This document shows, one piece after another, positions 9,701 through 20,638 of a DNA stretch of 64,000 nucleotides. A program made the position numbers and the translations under genes. Each line of letters opens with the position of its first letter. Position 1 is the first letter of the stretch. This DNA is from Plasmopara viticola (taxonomy: Eukaryota > Oomycota > Peronosporomycetes > Peronosporales > Peronosporaceae). The stretch spans positions 62,001 to 126,000 of the forward strand of contig MBPM02000052.1 in assembly GCA_001695595.3 (NCBI GenBank), given 5' to 3'. A model generated the notes under the pieces. It did no database searches. It had not been told where the DNA came from and saw only the letters and a list, made by a program, of their open reading frames with translations.

Positions 9701-10306
9701 ATGGCGCTGCTGTCTCCAAAAGGATGTTTGCGCTTTGTGAGCGCTCTTACGGGCATCATGCTCTTCATCGTGGCGTGTTTGGGCTTTCGTACTCTCAATC
9801 TGTCCGCTTACTCCGTAGACAGTCAAGCTGAATTAGGTTGCCTCTGCTTCTTGGGGGTCTGCTTTGGCGTATTGCTCACATTTGCCGAGCTCAAGTGGGA
9901 ACTGTTCTTCTTTTTCTTTGGGTTCATGCGATATCGACTCGGTCGCGCGTGTATCTTTGCTGTCAGTGGCATCATGACCGCAATCTTGGGCAAGAGTCGA
10001 GACGAACAGTGCAATTGCAACGACAATACCATCTTGATTGTCGAAGGCATTGCACTTATGGTGCTAGCACTGTTGCAAACGATTGCCATCTTTATTTTTG
10101 GAAACACGAGCGCTCCGCCGGATCCTATCTGTTTACCACCACTGAGTGTCATGGCACCGACCTTGCCGAAAGAGACAGCGCCATTTCGTGCCATTGTGCA
10201 GCCAATTTCGCAAGTGTCGAGTGCCGATGTGGCTTTGGTAGCTCATCCCACGTCTCCAAAGGCCGGAGGAGACAGTACGCTGCCGTCCTGGATGCACCCT
10301 AAATAA
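9701..10306 (+). CDS. Four-TM COPI-associated-like membrane protein
   Basis: An intronless 201-aa frame. Four hydrophobic segments are visible at about residues 12-29, 45-64, 68-96 and 108-133, followed by a ~65-residue Pro/Ser/Ala-rich cytosolic-type tail. Between TM3 halves it has a FGFMRYRLGRACIF stretch. A conserved Gly-Phe...Arg-Leu-Gly-Arg-Ala/Gly pattern of this kind is what I associate with the COPI-associated (Tvp15-like) family of small Golgi/ER membrane proteins. The family call is by recalled pattern and could be wrong; the four-TM topology is directly visible. The ATG at 9701 is the first in frame, about 90 bp after a TATA-like element. Confidence 0.7.
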   Translation: MALLSPKGCLRFVSALTGIMLFIVACLGFRTLNLSAYSVDSQAELGCLCFLGVCFGVLLTFAELKWELFFFFFGFMRYRLGRACIFAVSGIMTAILGKSRDEQCNCNDNTILIVEGIALMVLALLQTIAIFIFGNTSAPPDPICLPPLSVMAPTLPKETAPFRAIVQPISQVSSADVALVAHPTSPKAGGDSTLPSWMHPK

Positions 10307-10705
10307 TTGATGCTTTCTCTTTTAATTCGAAAATATGATTGGCGCAATCGAATATTTAGACCTACTACGACAAATTGTTGTCATTGAGAAAGGTAGGGAA
10401 TAATTAATAAATTGCTCGATACGAGATACTTGATATAATGTGCCATCCACAACTGCCTTCAAAAACAGCAAAGCTTCACATTTCAGAGTCGGTACGACAT
10501 CACCATCATCGAAAACGTATCCTCACATTGTTTTGCATGTACCTTTGCAACCCACTCACCTTTTCAAGACATTTTCCAACTCATCAATGTCCATCATCAG
10601 GCCACACGTACACACCTCTATGAATGTATAAATTTGTCATCGATAATACTTTTTAAATCATAAAATTCCCTGCCAATCACGGTACTCTAAAGCGACTACC
10701 TTCTC
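10307..10705. other. Intergenic, AT-rich
   Basis: No gene recognised. It holds the 3' flank of the COPI-associated-like gene and the 5' flank of the KIFBP gene. Two short overlapping frames at about 10438-10631 are treated as chance. Confidence 0.5.
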
Positions 10706-10723
10706 ATGGTAACAGGACCCATC

Positions 10724-12803
10724 ATGAGCGATCTTCCTACCGATTTCTACGCCCTTTTGCGGCACCTCGACGACATTGCCTCGGTGCGTTCAAACTCGCT
10801 TCATATCCTGTATCCCATCGACGATTTCAATTCTCCAATAGCACTCGCTCCGACCATCTCAATCCATCGATTAACCCCCTCGTACATGCCACTCCCACTA
10901 GGAAGAAGGCTCCGAAGCGACACCCTATGCGTCGCACTACCGTGTGATTGAGCACCTCCGCCAACTGCAAACCACACGCCTTTCTCCTGTCGTACGTAGC
11001 CGTCACCCCCGCGTCCTGATGCCATCCGTGCCCACCTGTGCGTTGCGCGCTTTAGGAAACCGCCATCGTTGCGAGCAGACTCGGCATTGCCTTCCTCTCC
11101 GTCGACGAACCCCACCGTCCGTTTCCTTCTTCTCTCCTTGTCCTACTTGATCCTATCCCACGCTCACGCTCCGTGACCTGTGTCTAGACGCGCAACCAGC
11201 CCTGGAAGAAGCAGCCACGTACTTCTTTCCCCTGCTCGTCACGTTTACAATCACTCTCTCCGACGATGATCCGGCACCCGACGTCGACTGGACGGAACGG
11301 GTTGCCAACGTCCGCAAGGCATTGCCACCGCTTCAAGTCGAGACTCCAGGGCTTAAAGAGCCTGATAGTCAAGTATACGTGCTCGAGCTTCTGAATCACT
11401 TGGGCATTCTCTGGTTTAATCGCTTAAACCTGTTGCGCGCCCTGTGTTATCTCTTCTCAAGTCAAGAATGGTCCCGTCACGCCATGCAGCAGCCTGCTCC
11501 GCCCGCGTGGCTTGCTGCGCAAACGCACGCGCACTTTTACTTGGCCCAAGTCTATGGCCGCTTGGGCCTCGCGACGGACTCGGCCACGTGTTGCCTCGCA
11601 ACGCTCGAGTTGCAATGGCTCCACTGCGTCCAAGATCCCGCCGCGGAGTCCTGGACGGCAGCCGTCGAGTGGGTGCGCAATGCGTTGAAATTGATTGACT
11701 TTTACCTCGAAACCGACGCTACGCGCGAGGCCGCCTCGTGTTTGCAAGCGAGCGAGCTCGTCTTGCTACGTCAGGACGTCCAAGAAGAGGAGGGCAAGGG
11801 GCTCATTGCCGACCTGTACGCGCAGTGGAGCCGCGTGCATGAAACGACGCTCCGTCTGGCAAGCCAAGAGCACGAAGGACGGCAAGACAGTAGTAGGACC
11901 AACGTGGAAGGCCTTCCTCGCGCTTGTACGCTAGAAGCCACCATCCGTCGCTTGGGACTTCCATCAGAGGCCACGCAAAAGGGGTTGCACATGACCTTTG
12001 TTGCGCCGTCGACCATCAAGACGTACGACGCGGCGCGGACCGTGTTTCAAATGGCCATTCGGGCCTGTACGTGTGCGTCCCAAGTCTTTGTCTTGGACGG
12101 CTACGTGACCCACCACGTGCGTCTCGTTCAGCGCCAGAGTGCGTGCTACCGGCATCTCTTGTGCTTTGAAACGGTGCGCACACGGCGCGTGGCCATGCAG
12201 CGACGACGCGTGGCGTTGCTCACGCCGCTGCTTGGCGAGACGCTGAACGACCGCGTGTATACGGATCTCTTGCAAGAGCTGTATTTTGAATGTGCCGAGA
12301 TCCACGCCGATCTGTTTGAGCTAAAAGCATGCAAAGCTGGGACAACAAAGCCCATGACGTATGCCATCAAGGCAATGCAGTGCTACCAGCAGTTTCTACT
12401 GCTCTACTATCCGATTCCTCCGACTTTACTTGGCTCTGATGCATCCAAGAAGCTGCGCGAGACAGTGATTCAAGGCGGCAAACACGTGTCGTTGCCGCCC
12501 AATGGCCACTTGTCGCCAAAAGAGTTTCGAGCATTCTTGCTTGGGTACTTTGGGCTTGCGCATCTCTGTGGAAAAGTGACATTTCCAGCGGAAGCGTCCA
12601 AGACTGTGGCATATTGGCGACAGAGTCTAAAGTACCATGAAGCAGTGGTCGAGTTAGTGCGCCAGTATGAAGGGACGGACCCAGGAGGTCAGGGCAAGGA
12701 AAACCGGTGTGGGTTTGAGACTGAAGTGAAGATTTGCCAAGAGATGATTGCGTTGCTGCCCGAGAAAATCAATCAGCTCGTGTATAATGGGAAAACATTG
12801 TAA
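10724..12803 (+). CDS. KIFBP: KIF-binding protein homologue, four exons
   Basis: Proposed exons are 10724-10783, 10902-10991, 11056-11116 and 11188-12803, with donors GTGCGT, GTACGT and GTCCGT and AG acceptors. They sum to 1827 nt, or 608 aa plus stop, close to the ~620 aa of animal KIFBP. An in-frame upstream ATG at 10706 would add six residues. The long last exon contains TPR-like helices with the pattern YLAQVYGRLGLATDSATCC, followed by Trp/Leu-rich and AxYCLxA-type helices (EAASCLQASELVL) as in KIF1-binding protein. In animals this protein binds kinesin motor domains and regulates microtubule transport. The frame is open upstream of 11322, and the small exons restore KIFBP-like N-terminal sequence (ETAIVASRLGIAFLSVDEP). 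Confidence 0.8.
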
Positions 12804-15800
12804 AGATTGTGGCTTGGATTGAAGATTATATCTGACAAACTATTCGGGGTTTTTCGGGTGAGACTATTATTAACTACTTTCACGAATTGATATCGGGTGT
12901 CACATGATATTTGTGATCTTGTGAAAAAGACCTGGTAAATTTATCATGATTGGCTGCTGAAACATCAAATTACTCTAGATTTGTGTGATGTTTCCACGCG
13001 CAGATAATTTTAAAGCTCTGCGTGTGCCATGTAGCAAGACCTCATTGAGCCCAAATGTATTCATACATTGTCACAATAATTGGTGACACGATATTACGTA
13101 GAGCCATCAACAAGGAGGCAGCATTCGATACGAGAAGCTGACAGAAAAAAAATGAGGAACGATTTACGGATTACTGCTTGATCCTAAGCAGTAGTCCTTT
13201 GATTGCTACGAGTATCTTGTGAGTGCTTCACTCACAGGGTAGAACACTTACGCCACAGAAATTTTATGCGACAGATATACGATAGGTTTGTTTTATAGTA
13301 CCCAATACACTACCTCATAGTCGATTTTGTCTTACCAACATCGGCATCAGATGGTGAAGAATTTAATGGTTTTTCTCGTCGATTTTTGAGCCCTACTCGT
13401 GACCCTGTGGCTCGTATTAGCAAGTCAAGTCGCATGAAGGAACATCTGGCGGTATTTTCTTGTACAATGTACACACATAAAGTCGTTGCGTACACCATGG
13501 ACTTTGTGTCCATTGTGCGAGCAAGCATTTGTGTCGCACGAGCCGAAGCCCATAGAAATTAGCCTTCATGAGTTAAAGAGCACATGTAGCAGTCGAAACA
13601 AATTTGTTTTCACCTTTTATACATCCGTGGGCAAAGTACACGTTCGTGCCCGACGAACCAGCTGTGCAAATTCGAGAAGCCACAGCAAGGCCAAGACGGG
13701 CGTTCAGCGTGAGATACGCGCAGCATTGGAATCTGAATTCTTTCCGCAGATGTATATCTACATGGACTACAAAAATTGCTTGGCAGTTAAAACGAGGTAA
13801 AAGTGATTTGGCGTCATAAGACGCGTAATTGTTGTAGCGTTGTTGCCAGTAATGAACGGCGCTTGGTAAACTCGACTCGCGAGCTGACCAACCTTAACCC
13901 CGAAGACCTCAAAAAATTTAATAAGACATGCATCAAGTGCCACAGCTATGTAACATTAATGCCTAATCAGGAGAACTTTATCGTCTCGAGCGCGTAGTTG
14001 CATTGCTTTTCTGCTGCTTCATTAAGACGCATGGCTTTCTGTAGGTAGGCAGATAATTCGTGTCGATTTTAAATGCAGGACAAAGATTAGAGACCTAAAC
14101 TTAATTGTATTCTAAGCATAGCATTACAGCTTCTCCGCTGCTTTTAAGCTTCTGCTGACTTAAGTATATCCTGTATCCAGCCAACCCTCTCGCACAAGAC
14201 CACATTTTCGGCAAGTCGTAGTGCTAATGGAGTCTGACCAACCTTGATGTTCAAGACGGCTGGGCATTTTATTTACAGGGAGGAGTCGTCACCGTCTTGC
14301 GAACTATTAAATAGGGATGGCTCATGAAAGTGACTCGACCTCTCCTAAGCAAAGGGGCATGCATTGTCGAAAATTTTATCCGTCTATAGAATAAGGAGGC
14401 TCGTATTTGGACTAAAATGTGCGGCAGCATGCCATAAATGTTGAGCTGACTTGAAATTTATGATCTTGAGTGCCACCCTTATCAATCTTTAGGTGAGCCA
14501 ATAGCACACCCTTACTAGAATCCAGAGATGCTAACACTTGATGAAGGCTAAACATTGGTCTATCCGAGACGAAAACAGCATAAATGAGGGAAAGTTGGTG
14601 TGGTACGCAAATTACTGAGCGATGCATCAATCGCAATATGTGGTGTGGGTGATGCGAAACTATAAGCACGCTCGTGGGATCCACTGTCAGGGACTGCGCT
14701 AGATGTTAGTGGTGTGTGACCCAGTCAGACCAAGGTCGAAGTATCCGAGCCTTGCTTGTTTTTGCATAAGGAGCAGCAAAATATCCAGGATAGTATTCCC
14801 TCAATTGAGGAGTTATAGATCAGTACCCACTCACATAATCGTTGACCAAGCTTTCAAACATAAAGAGCTACCTGGAAGTACTTCTAAACAATGTACACAG
14901 GAGACGGAGCAATTGCCTCATGTCAAGCAAGAAGTGATACAAGACTTGGTTGTGCAGAAAGTGGACAGAATATAGGCGCGTCTGAGTTCAAAGATGGAGA
15001 CCATGTTCAAGCTGACACCAATCAAAGTGGACTTAGAGTTCCATCGACAACAAAAAAAGACAAAAATGTGCCGTGCATCATAGAGAACAAACGGTCTTGA
15101 TGTCATCCCTATTTATAACGGAGCAAAAAAAGAGCAGTTCCTAAGATCATAAAACTCGTCAGGTGCGCACACAAATAGCCATTGGCGTGAGATATCTGAA
15201 TTGAGGAAATTTGTCGCTCCTTATGTAAGCTAAGCTTCAATTATCGCAAATCTTCCGACGACTACCCTTTAGACTTTTGCAAATAATACTTTCATTGCGT
15301 TGCACAATATGATGATATCGATTAATATTCCGCACACTGAACTTGATTATATTGATGTGTTTACGTTGCTAATTCAAAACCCCCATAAATGCTCATTGTG
15401 ATAGCAGCTTAGATGTAGTTTAATTGTTGTGGCTACAATATGTCTGTGCAAGTTGCTGAAGTTGGTTGAACGTAATCAGCAGGACAAAGATGCTAGTGCA
15501 TCCGTCCAAGATCAACAAACATGAGAAGAAAACAAAAACGTTTTGACAAGAATTTTCCATGACGATATCGGCTTGTCCATCTTTTTCTGTAATTTTTCGC
15601 CGTTTTCTGTCGCGATTCTCCAATTTTGTGCTATACATCTACCTGATAACGCTCAACAAACACAAGTCACCCGTGGCGTATGGAAGCTCTGATACACTAA
15701 TAATACGCCATGTATGTGCGCTGCTGCACCAGATATTATGTAGATCCCCATGACCACGACTATCATACTAGCTCTTTGATTGTCCTAGCTCTTAACATTA

Positions 15801-17482
15801 TTGATGTCTTCGAGCCTAATGTTGATTAGAGACAAGCACAAGTGGCCATACAACAGCTAATGGAACCCCAAATTTCCGCCACATTTGGCACAGGGCTGTG
15901 CGCTTTAAGCTACCGGACAAGTCTAGGGGTCACTATGAAAGAGATTAACTACTCAAAGCAGCTTACACCGCTCACTGAAAGGCGCGACGGTTGATCGGTG
16001 TGTAAAACCACGGGTCGCATGACCATCAAACGTTATATACTTTTCAAGGGTTTCAAGGGTCCAGCTATGTACGAAAAAGCCGCAGGTTGACTACCCCGAA
16101 CGGATCTGCAAGCCGTACATTTCACCGCACGAGATACAATGTTCCTCATAAAAAAGACACAAGGGCAAGACGGGGGCAGCCATCCTTATTGCGTTTTGAC
16201 CGTCAAAGCCAACAACACAGTGCTTTGTAAAATTAGCCCTACCACTAGTGCCACGAGCTTTTGTTCCCAAAATGTGTGGGAGCCTATGGAATAGCAATGA
16301 CACGACTCCTCAAATCCCGTTGCGACCTGACATTGAATACTGCGGCGCTTCTTGAATAATTCGCGGGGAGGGGGGAGGGGGGCGTCGCGCTTCATGATGG
16401 TGTGCGCGTGACACCATGCCCGCGCTCAATTCCCCAGCTCTTAGTGCTTGGCTTGACATTGTGCACATCTCCGAGATGACTCACCCTCAACACTAAAAAT
16501 ACTGCACTTTTATTTCACGAACGCAGGAAGCTTATAATGTCGTTGGACATTAAGTTGTAATATGAAGATGGATTGTTTCGTCTCATATCTAGTCTCAGTT
16601 CAGTCGTCTTAACCTCGGTGCCAAAGCAGTACCTTAGGACACCTTCAGACCGGATGCAAGCTAATCTTGTCCTTAAATTTCTTACCGCCGAATATAAACA
16701 TCCTCAAGCACAACTTGATGCAGTGCTAGAATCACATTTCCCCCTTTTGCATGGCTAAAAGTCGGACAAACTTTCGGGACTTCCTTTTATGTAATAGAAC
16801 CACTTATACAATGTTGCCGCTATCTCGAAAGCCGTGGCGGGTGAACAGCCGGGGAAGTGTTTTCCGGAGCGCACATAGTGTCCTCTTTATCACTTTTTAT
16901 CGCTCGAAGACAGAGGTATCGGTAGACCATCAAATGAAGGAGAGCAAGGTGCTCACGAGATCCGCAGCTTGAAGTGCAATTTTTTCAGAGCTTTCTTTGC
17001 CCGATTTGCTCTTTGGCGGGGAGTCCACTTCTCTCTCGTTACTCGGCTCATTCAGTTAAATGACCCGGCCGTTTGGCAGCTTTGTTATGACCAACAGCTT
17101 TAAGTCGACAAGTCAAAGAGTAATAGATAACAGGCACCTCTCGCCCATGAACAAGCCGTTCCATTCTAGGTGTAATGTCACGGTCACAAAACCAGCGGAT
17201 ACATCCACGCCTTCGCCTGTCGTACCGCTGCACTCAAAGACCAATATCTAAACGCAAGTGATGACGAGGTAGACGTCTCTGTCGTGCTGCGTGCTGAACT
17301 AGCAACACCTAATAAAATGGCCACTAGCTTTCACATTCAATGGTACGTCTGTCTAATTTCGTCTTAATTATTGATCCCTCTTTCCACTTCGCCCTACTAA
17401 AACAAGGTCTAAATCGTCTTCTAAAACCCCTCTCACGCCACTAACACTAACTCGTGCTCTCTCTCAAGCCCCACTCTCTCCT
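12804..17482. other. 4.7-kb gene-free interval
   Basis: No gene with recognisable features. Short frames (for example 13486-13800, 14703-14975, 16751-16972) have no coding character I can identify and overlap frames on the other strand. There is a G-run (ggggaggggggaggggggcg) near 16365-16384. The 3' end borders the stop of MCM2. Confidence 0.5.
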
Positions 17483-20469
17483 CTACACGTCCTTGACAAT
17501 CGCATTCGACGCTTCATCAATCCGAAAACCTGCTTTTCGAAACGCACTCGAGTCGTAAAACGCGCTCAAATCATCAATGCCCACGGCTTTGGCTTTCACC
17601 ACCAACTCGTCGCGTAAAACACTCAACGTCGTCGTCGCGTGTGGCGGCCACGGCGCTTGCGTTTGCCGGCGCAATTGCTGGTACGCGTGCGCCGATTGAA
17701 ACAAATCGTGCAACACGTGGAGCAACAGGACATTGTTGTCTTGGCAATGCGTCAAATACGGTCGAAACAGCCGACGCCATTGCCGTTGAAACGTAAACTT
17801 TTGCGCCGCGCACAGACTTTCCGTCAAGACACGAAGCGCGAGGGCCACGTCGTCGTCGCTGACGCTCTCGCGCAAGTGCATTCGCGCGTGGGCTTCGGCC
17901 ATGCGAAAGATCGATTCCAAGTGACGCACGGCAATGGGCACGGCGCCCGTGTGTTGCGACGCCCGTCGAAGTTGGGCGTAAAACGCTTCAATCTTGCCCG
18001 TGTCCACGTTACTGGCCAGCACGGGCGTGACAAACGTCCGGGCATAGAGAATGTACTTGCGCAACAGATCGGGCGCCAATGTCAAGCTCGACGGGTCGTC
18101 TTGGACGTGCAAAGCCTGCGTCTGCCGACTCAAGGCGTCGTCGTCGTGGACGGGATCGTCCGCGGGCCACGCGCGCGCTTGCTTTGTGGGGTGACTCTGC
18201 ATATGACTTGTGACGACGAAATCCGCCAACCGCTCATCGTCGACGGGATCGACCTTGTCTTGCAAGACACAGAGGAGATCAAAGCGTTGTAAGATCGGAT
18301 CCGTGAGCTCGACGTTCTCGGCAAACGTACGGGCCGCATTGTACCGGCCGCCAATCGGGTTTGCCGCGGCAATCACGGCACACCGCGCTTGCAACGACGT
18401 GACAATGCCGGCTTTCGACACGGAGATACTCTGCTGTTCCATGGCTTCGTGAATGCTCGTGCGATCCTGTTCATTCATCTTGTCAAACTCATCAATCAAA
18501 CACACGCCTTGGTCGGCCAAGACCAAGGCACCGCCTTGGAGGACCCACTCTTTGGTAAACGGATCCCGCGACACGCCCGCCGTGAGGCCGACCGCCGACG
18601 CCCCTTTGCCCGTCGAATACACGGCCCGCGGGGCCGTTTGCTGGACGAATTTCAAAAACTGCGACTTGGCCGTCCCGGGATCGCCCACGAGCAGCACGTT
18701 GAGATCGCCCCGTACGCGGGAATTCTTGATAAACTTGGGCTTTCCACCAAACAACGCCAGCGCCAGAGCCGTCTTCACGTGCACGTGCCCATAGATGGAC
18801 GGCGCGATGCTGTGAATGATCCGTTGGGCAATGTCCGGGGCTTTTGCAAGCCGTAAAATGTGTTTCTTATCGTCGGCCGTCAAGACTTGACTCCCCAAGA
18901 CGTCGGCCCGTCGTTCAATGTGATTCGCTTCAATGATTGTCCGAAAGACGGGAAACCCGTCGCGGCCATTCAACGTTGGATCGGGGGCATGCGTGTAAAT
19001 GCCCGTCACGGCAATCTCGTCGCCCGGGCGCGCTTGGTCAATCAAATCGCTCAAGACCACCACGTCCTTCGAACGGGGGACGCGACCCGGCGGGACACTG
19101 CCCGGCGCTTCTTGCAACGTCAGTTTCTGGAAATTCCGGTACACGGTCTGTTCACTGTTGACGGGAAAATGGCCGCGGTAGTGGCACTCGGGACACGCCG
19201 TGACCTTGACTTCGTGGTGCGTGTGCTGGGTAAACGGCCCCAAGACGACGCCACACCCGAGGCAATTGACCTTGACGAGCTGCAATTGCGGAAACACCGA
19301 CGTCCGGCGCGTGACGACGCCCGTGACCTTGATTAAAAAGTTCAAGTGGGCCGTCCGTAGGTCCCGGAGCCGCTCTGTCCCGGGCAAGTCGAGGATCCGA
19401 ACGTAAATCTCGGCATGAATCGTATGGTAGTACGGAAACAAGGACAAGACCACGTCGCGGGCCACGTCGTCCAAGAGCCGCAACATCTCGCGCGGGGCTT
19501 CGACAATCCACGCGGCAATCAACGACATGTGCTGGATCACGTCGCCAATGGCAATGGCGAGCGACTGGCCATTCCGTTGGGCCATCTGCACAATCTTGGC
19601 GTGGTACACGACGTGGCCGTGGCGATCGTGAAACGTCTGGAGAAAGTGGCGAAACCGGCGCTGGATTTCCTGCCGCGGCCGCTCCGTGGCGATCCATTCC
19701 CGTAATGGCACATCAAAGTGCTCAAGGTTCATGCCGTCACTTGCTTCGTCGGCCATGGCGTCGTCCATGCCGTCGTGCACGCCGTCCTCGCGTCGTTGCA
19801 CGCGGCGTCGATGGGCATCGTCGTACTCCATGGCTTGGTCGTCGACGAACGCTTGGGCCAGACGGCCGTGCCGGGCATCGCGTCGGTTCAATTCCTCTTC
19901 CACAGCACGGCGGGTCGCCACGTCCATGTCCTCGTACTGCCGCGTATCCAGCAAGGTCGGATCGTAGTGGTCCAACGTCGCCATCTTGCGGTAATCCCTA
20001 CACGAACGACACGATTAGAGGCGCGCGGTTGCGGCGAGTATCAGGGCAAGGCGTACAGCTCGGCCTTTTCGGTTAAATCTTCGCCCTCGTCGGCCTCGTC
20101 TTCGCTAAAGTACTGGCGTTCCCGCTCGAGGAGCTCGAACTCATCCACCACGTCGTCCGCTTCTTCGTCGTCGTCTTCTTCTGGGGCTCCATTATGTACA
20201 CGATACGCATCTTCGTCCTCTGTATCGTCATGTGGTATGGGATCGATTGTAGACGTCACGGGCGGTGGAGACGACGCGTCTTGACGTCGTAGACGCCGGC
20301 GTTTCCGGTCGCCGCCGTTGCTCTCGTTCTCACTGTCTTCTAATCCGTTTGGGAGCGTTGACGAGGCATGGACGGGGACGTTAGCACGTGGCGATGATGG
20401 CGCTGTTGATGGGATGGGTGGACGGACACGGGGAGAGCTAGAACGAGACGCAGGAGGAGACGCAGTCAT
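17483..20469 (-). CDS. MCM2: MCM2 replicative helicase subunit, two exons
   Basis: Exon 1 is 20469-20057 and exon 2 is 19997-17483, separated by a 59-nt intron (donor GTACGC, acceptor GTAG). Together they make 2928 nt, or 975 aa. The first 140 residues are acidic and Ser/Pro-rich, as in MCM2 N-terminal tails. The join restores the MCM2-like ...DYRKMATLDHYDPTLLD. Landmarks by residue in the 975-aa product: zinc ribbon Cys383/386/406/409; Walker A GDPGTAKS 576-583; Walker B LIDEFD 638-643; arginine-finger region ILQRFD with Arg709. MCM2 is part of the hetero-hexameric MCM2-7 helicase loaded at nuclear origins. The usual SRFD motif reads QRFD here. The start was chosen at MTASPPASR because it opens the low-complexity tail; in-frame ATGs further upstream (up to 20592) precede atypical sequence. 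Confidence 0.96.
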
Positions 20470-20638
20470 GGGCAAGGAAGGACTGGCCGCCAATCCTGAC
20501 TGGAAAGTCGGAATTTGACACGGGTTGACTATTTGGAGCTTTATTTCCCAAACGTTGGTAGCTAAATACATTGAGACAAGGAAAGCATTCAAGTACTATA
20601 ATCCGATATATCAAAAGAGCACGAAACCGTTTATGATA

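Noticed and set aside
13486..13997. Overlapping plus-strand frames in the gap after KIFBP
   Set aside because: No ATG-supported start for the longest, no recognisable motif and equal openness in neighbouring frames.
17639..20284. Several plus-strand frames of 150-217 codons over MCM2
   Set aside because: Shadows of the clearly identified MCM2 on the opposite strand.
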